This document shows positions 34,705 to 44,968 of a DNA stretch of 64,000 nt, one piece after another. The stretch is from Adenophora triphylla var. japonica (taxonomy: Eukaryota; Streptophyta; Magnoliopsida; Asterales; Campanulaceae), in NCBI GenBank assembly GCA_022495995.1, contig JAFEMH010000927.1:310001-374000 (forward strand). The letters are read 5' to 3'. Made by a program: the position numbers and the translations under genes. Position 1 is the first letter of the stretch; every line of letters starts with the position of its first letter. A model generated the notes under the pieces. That model saw nothing but the letters and a program-made list of their open reading frames with translations. It ran no database searches and was not told where the DNA came from.

Positions 34705-34981
34705 CTCCCTCCGTCCCAATAGTAGCTTCCCATTTTGTCATTTTGGGTGTCCCGTTAATAGCTTTCACTTTCCTTTTTTGGTAAATGAATCTTTACTATT
34801 CCCTCCACTCATTCTCTCTCCTACATTATTTTAATACTCACAACACTATTATAATTTACTATTCTCTCCACTCATTCTCTCTCCTATTTTCAAATTACAC
34901 TCACAACATTTTTTCTTCCCCCCATTTTCTTAATTTGCGTGTTTGGCAAAAAATGAAAAGCAATTATTGAGACGGAGGGAG
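34705..34981. mobile_element. Stowaway MITE (277 bp)
   Basis: Ends CTCCCTCCGTCCCA and ...GACGGAGGGAG flanked by TA on both sides (34703-34704 and 34982-34983). Length and ends are typical of Stowaway, the non-autonomous partner of Tc1/mariner elements in plants. Interior has duplicated CTCCACTCATTCTCTCTCCT blocks. Confidence 0.92.
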
Positions 34982-35353
34982 TATTATTTTAAAAATTAAC
35001 GGTTTAACCGACAATTCAAACCTCCAATCTAAACTGTCGGTTGAGAAGCAAAAATCGAATTTGAAATTAGAACCCCCGGTCCACGATTTAGCATTTAGCC
35101 GATTAAAAGTTTGACAATTCTGCGATTTGGATAACAATTGAAAACTTTTGATTTAACGGTCTCGTATGGCGTGTGTAATGCCAAAGTTCATAAAATGGTT
35201 TTGTTTTGGGAATGGTCAAAACCAGTGGTCGAGGACCACGTGAGTACCACATGGTTGGCCAGTGTCCTTACACGCGAGATTTTAGCCAAAGTCCTTTTTT
35301 AACAAACGCATTAGATATTATATTTATCGAAATGCTGCAACTATCGATGCTAT
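34982..35353. other. intergenic, no gene seen
   Basis: AT-rich single-copy-looking sequence between the Stowaway and the hAT-like element. Confidence 0.5.
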
Positions 35354-36114
35354 ATTAGGGGTTAAATGATTCGATTTGGTTGATTTATGTCAATTTACAG
35401 GCTGAATCATTAGCTATTGATTAGAAAAATATCAAATTGAAGCGAACCATGAAAAAATTCAAACTTAATCGAATCGAACCAAACCGTCATGATTTGGTTC
35501 GAAACGCATTTTGATTTTACGGTTCAAATCACGTGTTTAAACCACGATTCAAACCACGGTTTAAATCATGAAATAGAACATTGCTTAAACCATTAATTAG
35601 AAGATGGTTTTAAACTACACAATTAATTGTCATGTTTATTTAAATTTTTCATACAAACATATATAAGAGATTCAGTATTTAAACACAATTAAAATTGTGC
35701 TTCAATGTTTATAATAAAAATATGTCATTTGCGTACTTGTAATGGTATGTGCTAAATAGTGAATTAACATTATTACAAGAATACTAACCAAAAGAAAAAA
35801 GGGTTATGGGCTAAAACTCATTAATAAAATTAGGAGTTTTAAAATCTATATGTAAGGTGAAAATGAAAGATATGCATATATACGGTTAATATCAAACGGT
35901 TTGGTGGTTTGGTTTATTGGTTCAGTTTGGTGGTTCGGTCTCGCGGTATCGAACCGTGGTTTGGGGGTCCAAACTGCATACCAAACCGAACCACACGGTT
36001 TGACAATTTTTTAAATCGAACCAAACCACTATTGGTTAAAAACCGAACTAAACCGCATGATTTAGTTTGGTTCGATTTCGAACCGCGATTTGAACCAAAA
36101 CACTTACACTCCTG
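35354..36114. mobile_element. hAT-like non-autonomous element (761 bp)
   Basis: Left end ATTAGGGGTTAAATGATTCG and right end (reversed) CAGGAGTGTAAGTGTTTTGG fit the (T/C)AGGGGTGTAA terminal pattern of plant hAT MITEs. Flanking octamers GATGCTAT (35346-35353) and GATCCTAT (36115-36122) match 7 of 8, the 8-bp target duplication expected for hAT. Subterminal regions are full of AACCAAACC / GGTTTGGTT / GGTTCGAA words in both orientations. No transposase. Confidence 0.68.
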
Positions 36115-37149
36115 GATCCTATGCAATTCTACAATCATAACAACGAGTTTTTAGGTTATAAGACTCTACTAATGATGATTTAATTGAAATTAAAATGTGA
36201 TCAATATATATTTTTTGTGTTAATTTTGTCATAACAACTGATCATTATCAAAAATAAAATAATATAACTGAAACCACAATTGATAATTGTAACGCTACAA
36301 CATATCAATTGGAACCAGGGCAGACCTAAAGCCTTTTTAAAAAAAGGGGCCTTTACACCTCTTTGATTTTCTTTTTTAGAGTATTATATTTTAAAATTTT
36401 AAATATGGCAGTGCAGTTTATTAAAATTTGACCTTCTTTGTGTGATGAAAAAAATGTACTATTTTTTTTTGCACTCTTTTATTAATAAAAATAATTTTAT
36501 TCCCTTTCGAATAAAATTCTGAATCCACCAATGATTCGAATAGGAGTTCCAAATCCATAGGTTATAAGAGTTTATTCCATTTTGCCATATTAGCATCTTA
36601 TAAACCCCTCTCTCTTGCCGTAAATGTGTAGCTAGAACCAAGCCTCTATTTATTTTATCTCCCCATAGTCCCATATGGTTAAGTTTCAAGTTGTTGGTTT
36701 ACAAAATTCTATAGTTTAAAAAATCTATCATTTCACCCTAAAATTATCGATTAGGACACAAATTAGACATATAATTCCTCCGTCACACTTCACTGATATC
36801 AAAATTTTGAACCTAATGTTTAAGGAAAAAGTATGATAAAAATTAGTGAAATGAGATATTGTGAGTATAAAAAGTAAAGTAGAATAGAGAATGAGCAAAA
36901 GAAAGAGTAAATTGATTTGTCTTCTGAGTATAAAAGAAAGTAGAAGAAATGATGAGTGAGATAAATATTGTAAAAATTTTGTCATTTTTAGAAGTAACAA
37001 GTGAAATTGAGTGATTAAAAAAATTGATATCAAATAAAGTGGGAAGAAGAAAATATTGAAAAAATGTGGATGTGGTGTGAGGATGGGGTGGGCGGTCGGG
37101 GTTGTAGGTTTTTTAAGTACATTGCTTCCTCCATTCCTAAATACTTGTA
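36115..37149. other. intergenic, no gene seen
   Basis: AT-rich. The stretch 36830-37010 contains AGAGAATGAG and GTGAGTATAAAAAG words typical of Stowaway interiors, so a decayed MITE may be present, but I find no matching pair of ends. Confidence 0.45.
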
Positions 37150-37151
37150 TA

Positions 37152-37187
37152 CTCCCTCCGTTTCGCTCGAAGAGGCACAAAACCAAT
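37152..37187. mobile_element. Stowaway MITE, left part (split by gypsy insertion)
   Basis: CTCCCTCCGTTTCGCTCGAA then GAGGCACAAAA, preceded by TA (37150-37151). Its inverted partner is at the end of 50162-50905, 13 kb away (reverse CTCCCTCCGATCCGTTCGAA then AAGACACAAAA). The gypsy element 37188-50161 lies between. Confidence 0.85.
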
Positions 37188-37948
37188 TGATGATGCCAAA
37201 ATCGTCAAAACAGCCCAAATCCAAGCGATGATTGCTCCGGTGATTGCAATGCCTGAAAATAAGAGAAAACACGTAAACTAAGCCGGGGCGGATCCGGCTA
37301 AAGGCCCTCCGGCGTGAGAGTAAGTTCACGGTTTGTATATGAAAAAACAAATGGACAGAGTTTTCCCAAGGTAAAAAGTAACGTACCTAATTATGAGCCA
37401 TGGGGCTTGTATTTATAGGGATGGATTGATAGAATTCATGTTGAAATAAACTTGTAAAGAGATAAGATGTAATCCTATGAGAATTATATCTGTTAAGGAG
37501 TCCTTGTTTGACATGAAGTGGTGTTGACAATTATAATCCTGATTGGATCATTCTTGTATGTATAATTCCTGTTGAATATGGACTGTATAACTGCTAGCCG
37601 GAGCGCCGAGGAACATGAAGGTTTTACCTCGGCCTTGGCAAATAAACCGAGGTAAATGATTCTTCTTCCTCGTCGTTTGGAGATTGGCCGACAGGCATAT
37701 ATGCCGGGGTAAATGATTTTGTTTCCTCGTCACAATGATGAAATGCCGAGGTAAGAACTTTTCTCTCCTCATCACTTACGACATGACGGCCCAAGCATGA
37801 CGTCATAAGGCCGAGATAAACGTTCCTCGTCATACGAGGAAGACCTTACTCGGCCCTGATACTTGGTTACTTAGATAATATTTATGGCCCAATCCAATTA
37901 GGCCCAGCTTGAGCAAGCCCATGTTCGTATCTCGGTTTATATCATTCA
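37188..37948 (-). repeat. 13-kb gypsy family, 3' LTR (761 bp)
   Basis: Forward TGATGATGCCAAAATCGTC to TTATATCATTCA. Minus-strand TATA box CCTATAAATAC at 37409-37417. The GAGGTAAATGATT/CCTCGTC words recur three or four times inside (about 37640-37830). Confidence 0.95.
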
Positions 37949-37963
37949 GTGGCCCCCGACTTT
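37949..37963 (-). other. polypurine tract
   Basis: Minus strand AAAGTCGGGGGCCAC directly before the 3' LTR start (TGAATGATAT). G-rich tract ending in CCAC is usual for Tat-type elements; it primes plus-strand DNA synthesis. Confidence 0.75.
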
Positions 37964-38181
37964 CTAGCTCGGCTTAGGACGAGTAGAAAGTCTCCTCGTC
38001 CTCGGCTTATGGGATACGAACGGTTTTGACACGTGTCCTCGGTGTCGCTTCGTATAACTGACGGTTGCCATTCTGGGGCCCCCCAGTCTTGTCACGCCTC
38101 GATACTGTCATTTCCATTTAATTCTTGGGGCGCCTTACCCGGATCTTTGCTTTACCCATGGGTTGACCCGGATTGGGGGGG

Positions 38182-38188
38182 TATAAAA
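38182..38188 (+). promoter_or_regulatory. TATA box of the antisense gene
   Basis: GGGGGTATAAAAGCTTAAAC at about 38176-38195, plus strand, about 235 bp inside the element from the 3' LTR. Transcription would start near 38212 and read away from the LTR, opposite to the retrotransposon. A 5' UTR intron follows: donor CTCAG|GTATGA at 38365/38366, acceptor CCTTAG at 38606, immediately before the ATG. Confidence 0.7.
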
Positions 38189-38606
38189 GCTTAAACCCTT
38201 TCATTTTAAACCTTTACATACCCAAATCAGTTGAGAGCTAAGAGCAAGGTTCAGGCGACGAATCCTTCCGGCGATCTTAGTTCGTTAGAACCCAGTTTCC
38301 AGCGAAGGTTTATTTCTCAGGCGGTGTTGATTTCGTTGTGATTCCAACCATTTTTGTACACTCAGGTATGAAATCCCTTCCCCTGTATGCATTTCGCTTC
38401 TGATGTTAATCATTTTAGGGTTCTTTGGGAAGAATTTTGAATGTGTCAAGAAACGCGTGAACCGCCATTGTTGAAGAATAGAGCTTTTCTTCATGGATTC
38501 AAGTTTTAAACTTTCAAAACTTTAAAAATTTAATTTTTCTTTTGGGTCTTGTTGAACACTTTTGAATATTGAACGAACTCCCCCTTTAATCTTTGATTCC
38601 CCTTAG

Positions 38607-41601
38607 ATGGCTCGTTCTTGGGATCATTCCCCCCGATTCCGTTATGGATATCACACTAGTAATCTAAGGGTATATCAAAGAGAGAGGGGACCTTGGATGA
38701 TGCTGACCTTGGATGAAATAAGCAAGCAATTAAAAGGTTATGGCCGGACTCGGTTATTCCTTCAATACCCAAATTCCACAAGAATAGATAGGATTGAGTC
38801 CGGTTCACCCAACGTTATAGTTTTTGAGGATAGGGCTGAGATGATGGAGCACATCGAACTGTTCTACCCGGCCTCCAATCGCGAAATGCGTGAGCGTCTG
38901 AGAGGTACGGCTCCCTCCTCGGCCTTATGACATGACGAGGAGGGGAAACTCCCTTCCCCGTCCTAAAATCAGCCATTGACGAGGTAACTAACTTTGTCCC
39001 CTCGTCTTTATGCAGATATGACGGGAAGAGAAGGAGTACCCTCCTCGTCTACTCAGATAGTCGACGCCTTCGTGGAAGGTGCCCAAACTGACGGCCGCTT
39101 GGTACGACGAAGGGAGAGCCGAGGAAAACAAAGGGAGAGGGCTCCAAAGCCTGGGGATCCCATGATAGAGAAGTTATATTCCAAGTACGGGGTGGATAGG
39201 ACCGAGTACAAGCTAACTTATATGGACAAGCTTGACCTCAAGACTGATAAGGAAGAGCAGAATTTTTACTACAACCAAGATTATATCCATCTCTATTTCA
39301 AACAGTTTCAATAGGGGCTTCGTCTTCCCTTGAACCCATTCATCAATGAATTCTTGGATGACGTTAGGGCAGTGCCGGCCATGCTCGGAGCCAGTGGCAC
39401 TAGGGTTCTTGTGAGCTTCATCGTGCTTTGCCGTAGCCTAGGTTTTGAGCCGACCATGGGTGCTTTCCGTCATTTTTACATAGTCCAAGTTATCAAGGAA
39501 AATTACTTAGTCGTCATCAGGAGTGCCCCCAAAAAACCAAAGTTGCTCCTCCCCATGTCTAGCAAAGTTGCAGGCTGGGACAATCACGTTATCCGGGTTG
39601 AGAGCCGTCAAGGTTGGGAGTTCCAGTCTCCTTGCAAGGATCCCACTTCCTCCTTTGTCGTCCAACAATATGAGTGGACCCAAGCTTTAATCAAGCGACT
39701 AGAGGAGTCTGCCGAGTTGGGGCTCCTAGACTGGAAGGCACTTGAGTCTTCAGACCATTTTTATGTCCAAGCAGGGTTGATGCCGGGACCAAAGGATGGG
39801 GCGGCTAATCTCGTCGCTGTTAAAAGAGGACGGCGTTTCAATGATTGGACGATACACCCCGGCTTAGTATTCCATGAAGATTGTACTAGGTGCAAGACCG
39901 AGCGTCCCCGTGACCAATGTCTGAAAGCAATTGCTATTGTTGGATGTAAACATTTATCTTTGTTACTTGTGATTTTTGCCTGCTAATTCCCTCTGCTCGT
40001 ACTTGACCATTTCTTCCTTGTCCTTACAGATTTAATCGCCGGGGAAGAAGCATCCATAGCCATGGAGAGACTTAGTCCCCAGGAGCTGATAAAGAGAAAG
40101 AGGAAACTAAGCAAGAAGTCTGCTTTGGTGGAGAGGAGGGAAGAAGCCAATGCTCGTAATTTGGTGCTGAATGTCCAAGGTGATCAACCCCTTCCTATTA
40201 TACCACATGGGGACGTGAATGCCGAGGAAGCGGCGACTGAGGAACAAACCAACCCATCAACTGCAGAGGGGCATAGCCTCCATGTTGATGCCGAGGAAGT
40301 GGAAACCGAGGTGACCAACCTCATACCTCGGCATTCTGGCTCCAAGAGAGCTCAAGGGGCTAGCGCCGAGGAGCCTGCAGCCAAGAAAGCAAATGTTGGG
40401 GAGGCTTCCAATCCTGAGGCTGCTCCTCCCTTGACCATCCAAACCGCCAAGACTCAGGCTGATGCAGAGAAGCTTGCTCAGCTCATGGTGGAAAACGTCC
40501 CTCGTCTGAAGGGCCTTCCTGTGCTAGACAGGAAGAGTTACATGATGAAATTAGGTCGAGCTCCCATCCAAAGGGCCTTGGACGAGTATGTGTACGACAC
40601 CCTGGTAAAGGGGAAGGCGAGTAGGGATCATTTGCTCTACCGTAAAGGACTCATGTTGGCTGAGGTAGTGATCTCGTTCTTTTGACTTTATTGTTTTTAC
40701 ATGTGATTGCCCATGGTCATAACACGAGTTTTCCTTGCAGCAAGCTAGCATTGCAGCCTATGAGGATGTCTTGGCCAAGGCCCAAGAGAAGCGGGTGGCC
40801 GATGCCAAAGCTGCTCAAAAGACGAGTGAAGCCAAGGCGGCTAACTTGGTTGAACTCTTGAAGGCCAAAGTGGCCGAGCTTGAAGCTGCACAGGCCAAGG
40901 TTGAGGCCGAGATAAAAAGAGCCGAGGAAGCTCGTGCTCAGATCAAGGATGCTCGAGATAAAGCCGAGGAACAGCTCCGGCTAAAAAATGCCGAGGTGGA
41001 GGAGGCAAAGAAAGCTAAGGCCGAGGTCCAAACAAGGGCCGAGGAAGCCGAAGCCAAATGCCGAGGGTTTGAGGCTACCCTACCCCAGAGAGAAGAGGAG
41101 GCAGTTGCCCGCTTCAAGGATAGCCAAGCTTTCAAGGATGCCGTGTTAGCTAGCTCGGCCTTCCAAGACGTCGTGGACGAGCAAACGGCCACCATGTTCG
41201 AAGATGGATATCTTCACCTTGCTCGAAGTATCTTGGCTGACTCCTCCACCGGCTTGGATATTAATAAGGTGGCTATGTTGATATGCCGGGATCAATATAG
41301 CGAGGAAGTGAGGTCTCTCCACCACCTGGTGCCCTTCTCCGATAGTAACTTGGAAATAATGGCCGCTAAGGATGCTAGGGCCTGCAGAGAAGTGTGGAAG
41401 CCGGCCTCCGTTGTCCCCGGCAATCTTAAGGCCTTGGTGGAGGCGATCCAAGACGAGGAGGAGCCTGAGGCCGGGGAAGCAGAGGTGGGAAGAGAGGCCG
41501 AGGAGACTAACTCTCGAGCTGATCAAACTGATCTTCCTCCCCCTGGCACTATCACAGAAGACTGGCTCGAAAAGCCTTTTAACGACGGGCAGCAATCTTA
41601 G
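38607..41601 (+). pseudogene. antisense gene, 'putative gypsy-type transposase' family (PF04195-like), one stop from intact
   Basis: Four coding exons with consistent phase: 38607-38904, 39016-39945, 40030-40664 and 40741-41601, all with GT-AG borders (e.g. AGAG|GTACGG, TGCAG|ATATG, GAG|GTAGTG, CTTGCAG|CAAGC). They total 908 codons including the final stop, with one TAG at codon 199 (39312-39314, just before GLRLPLNPFINEF). The LRLPLNPF...VLVSF...FRHFY segment matches the plant family annotated as a putative gypsy-type transposase; enzymatic activity is unproven. Exon 4 (40741 on) is a long Ala/Glu/Lys coiled coil, then a conserved acidic tail. A polyadenylation-like AATATCAATGAAAAAT follows near 41660. 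Its retained length beside broken gag suggests recent constraint or recent insertion. Confidence 0.8.
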
Positions 41602-41738
41602 GATAGTTTTCCCATTTTTTACTTTTGTGTAATAGATGGTAGGGTCTGTAATTTTCTTTGAATATCAATGAAAAATCCCTTTGTCATGATTTGTGTCATT
41701 TTAATGACTTGCTTATATTTTTGTATGCTAGGCAGGGG

Positions 41739-42560
41739 CACTAGACTTAAGAAGGTGGGATCCAAGGGGGTTCCTTGCTCCCTAATTGTTGAGCAAGTGG
41801 TTAGGCCAAGGAAGGACTCCTTGGCTTTGACTATACTCTAAGTTATTTAGGCCGAGGAAGGTTTCCTTGGCTTTGAATGTGTTGTAATCCTGAATCAAGG
41901 TCGACCCTTGTTAGGATGCATGTTAAGCCATCAGGCCGAGGAAAATCCTTGGTCTTAGCTGTTATGTTTGTAATCCTGAGTCAAGGTGGACCCTTGATAG
42001 GATGTGTAGTAAACCATTAGGCCAAGGAGGACCCTTGGTCTTGGCTGTTGGTATCCTGAATAAGGGTGGACCCTTGACAGGAGGTGTCAAGCCATCAGGC
42101 CAAGGAGGACCCTTGGTCTTGGCTGTTGGTATCCCGAATCAAGGTGGACCTCGACAGAGGTGTTAAGCCATCGCCAAGGAGGACCCTTCGTCTTGGCTGT
42201 TGGTATCCCGAATCAAGGTGACCCTTGACAGGATGTGTGTTAAGCCATCGTGCCAAGGAGGACCCTTGGTCTTGGCCGTTGGTATCCCGAATCAAGGTTC
42301 GACCCTTGACAGATGTGTGTTAAGCCATCGTGCCAAGGAGGACCCTTGGTCTTGGCCGTTGGTATCCCGAATCAAGGTGGACCCTCGACAGAGGTGTTAA
42401 GCCATCGTGCCAAGGAGGACCCTTGGTCTTGGCCGCTGGTATCCCGAATCAAGGTGCGAACCTCGACAGATGTGTGGTAAGCCATCAGCCAAGGAGGACC
42501 CTTGGTCTTGGCCGTTGGTATCCCGAATCAAGGCGGACCCTTGACAGATGTGTGTTTAGA
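41739..42560. repeat. about 79-bp tandem repeat, about ten copies
   Basis: Units of CCAAGGAGGACCCTTGGTCT plus TGGCTGTTGGTATCCCGAAT, CAAGGTGGACCCTTGACAGG and TGTGTTAAGCCATC. About seven regular units from 42020 to 42560 and three degenerate ones before. The unit has self-complementary CCAAGG...CCTTGG and CAAGG...CCTTG pairs. It lies between the antisense gene's 3' end and the end of integrase, which are convergent. Confidence 0.9.
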
Positions 42561-42750
42561 AGAGTCGGGATAAAGTCCTCGTCTCCCGGTGTTCGTATGA
42601 AGAGTTGATAGTTGCTTTGCATGCCGGAAGAAACCGCCAGAACCGAAATGCGATTACATCGAACCGCAATCCTATCAACTAACAAAAATAAAAGACAGGA
42701 AATAAGAAACTAATCTACTGTAAAATAAACTAGACTAGTGATAATATTTT

Positions 42751-43986
42751 CTAAGGTTGTCTGAGTGCCAGTGGATGCTTGAGGTCCTTCCCCTCCTTGG
42801 TCTTCAATCTGTAGGTCCCTTCTCGAATGACTTGAGTGATGATATAAGGACCTTCCCAATTTGGGGAGAGCTTGTTCTGTTCTGCCTTCCGACCAGTAGA
42901 TTCAATTTTTCTAAGTACCCAATCACCTACTTGGAATACTCTTCTGATGACCCTCTTATCGTGATATGCCTTGGTCCTTTGCTTGTAATTCACCATCCTC
43001 ATCCGTGCAGCTAGTCGTTTTTCATCTATCAGATCTAGGTCTAGGAGCCTATTGACCTTGTTGACTTGCTCATCGTAATGGGAGTTTCTCACAGTAGGGA
43101 TGGCCATCTCCGCTGGTGTCATAGCCTCAGAACCGAAGGTTAGTGCGAATGGGGTTTCCCCGGTTGGCCCCCGGGTGGTTGTGCGAACAGCCCATAAGGC
43201 TAGGGGAAGTTCGTCCAACCATCTACCCTCGCGTCCCTCAAGGTTCTTGGTAAGGGCGGTTAGGACCCGCTTTGTTTGCCGCTTCGCTTGGCCATTGCCT
43301 TGTGGTCTCGCTAACCGAAGATTTTGCATGGCGGACTTTTACCCTTCCCACCTCGCAGTTGAATGCCGTGGAGAATTGCAGTACCATGATCGTAGACGAT
43401 TGTATGTGGAAGGCCGACCGCACTGCATGTTGTCATGGACAAAATTGATCGCGTTCTCTTCCGTTATCTTGGCTAATGCCTTGGCTTCTATCCACTTGGA
43501 GAAGTAATCAAGAGCCTACTATCACGTACTCTGCAATTACCACGGCGGGAGGGAAGGGTCCGATGATGTCGATCCCCACATATCAAATGGCCACGTAGGT
43601 ATTACAAGTGTTTGCTCAACCGCCGGTAGTCTAGGAATGTCAGAGAATCTTTGGCACTTGTCGCATTTTCTAACATAAGCGTGTGCGTCTTCCCTTAGGT
43701 TTGGCCAGTAGTAACCTAGCGATATGATCTTGTCAGCTAAGGTTCTGGCCCCCGGGTGGCCGCCACAAACGCCTTCATGTACTTCTGCCAAGAGGTTCTG
43801 AATTTCCTTGGGATAGACACACCTTAGCAGGGGCTTCGTGAAAGATCTTCGGTAGAGGACTTCGCTTATAACCACAAACCTTGGAGACCTCTTCTTGATG
43901 AGTTTAGCTTGAGCTTCATCTTCAGGGAGTTTCTCCTTCTCAATGTAGTCAATGTAGTCATCGATCCAAAGATCTATCCTCTCCAT
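42751..43986 (-). pseudogene. gypsy integrase (two frames)
   Basis: The upstream frame (43986-43540) has the zinc-binding region VHEGVCGGHPGARTLADKI...CDKCQRF and reaches WPFDMWG, where one missing base shifts the frame (WGIDxIGP expected). The middle, with the catalytic Asp residues, is in other frames around 43540-43330. The final frame (43329-42751) has the NGQAKRQTKR region, RGPTGETPFALTFGSEAM, and the C-terminal GDWVLRKIE...LSPNWEGPYII module. It joins the cDNA to the host chromosome. Only a few indels separate it from a working order. Confidence 0.9.
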
Positions 43987-44033
43987 CTAAGAGCATGACT
44001 TGTAGTCTTTCGTACGCAGTTCCTCGGCCTAAA

Positions 44034-44950
44034 CTACATATGGACCGGTCTTAGACACATCCATGGTTGCCGCTTTGGAAAGGACGTCTGCGACTTGGTT
44101 ATCTTCCCCGCCAATTTGTTTGAGCTCAAAAATTCCATCTTCTTTGTCATATCTAGGACTGTGTCTCTATACTTGGCAAAGGTGGGGTCTTGGGCATTAT
44201 ACTCTCCCTTTACTTGTTTGACAACGAGTTGGGAGTCGCAGAAAGCCGCCACCTTAGTTGCTCCATAGAAGGAGGCTAATTCAATGTCAAATATTAGAGC
44301 TTCATATTCTGCTTGATTATTGGAGGCAGGGAACTTGAAACGGATGGCGTGTTGAGTAGTAAACTCTCCTTCCGGGCTTGCTAATACAATTCCAGCCTCC
44401 GCTTCTTTCCTTTGTGGCTGATCCGTCCGTATACGTGATCCAACAGCTTGGATGGGAGTTCAATGGGAGAGTCTTTATTCTCTCGGTGCGTTTTGCTTCC
44501 GAGAGGTGGGGAGATGCTCACCCATAAAGGCGCCTCGACCATGAAGTCAACCAAAGGCCGCCAGAGGATCTTCCTTGGTTGGTAAGTGATATCAAACTCA
44601 GTGAGAGCGATGGACCAATTAAGGAGACGTCCGGAGCCGTCCAACTTATGTAGTATCTTCTTCAATGGTTCATTTGTGTATACGGTGATAGGATGTGCAT
44701 AAAAATAGGCTCGTAATTTTCTTGAGGCGATGACCAGTGCGTACGCTATCTTCTCCACATTGAAGTATTTGCTTTCCACGTCTGACAAAGTGCCTTAGAG
44801 ACATAGTAGATGTGCTTTTGAATTCCTTCATCATTTCGAACTAGGACAACATGCGACAAAGATGATCAGCTGCGCCTAGGAAGACGTACATCATCTCACC
44901 GTAGTCGAACCGCAAGCAAGGGAGGGGAACCCAAGTACTCCTTCAAGCGG
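44034..44950 (-). pseudogene. gypsy RNase H region (frameshifted)
   Basis: Minus strand: VESKYFNVEKIAYALVIASR (about 44775-44715), TVYTNEPLKKILHKLDGSGR (about 44685-44625), LLNWSIALTEFDITYQPRK are the RT-RNase H connection; then the archaeal-type RNase H with a SQLVVKQVKGEYNAQDPTF segment (about 44230-44170). A frame change separates it from RT at about 44970, and others lie inside. Confidence 0.83.
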
Positions 44951-44968
44951 AGGAATGCTTCTGAGCAT

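Noticed and set aside
36775..37149. Additional Stowaway MITE
   Set aside because: The CCTCCGT-like words at both ends are in the same orientation, not inverted, and no TA-flanked pair is found.
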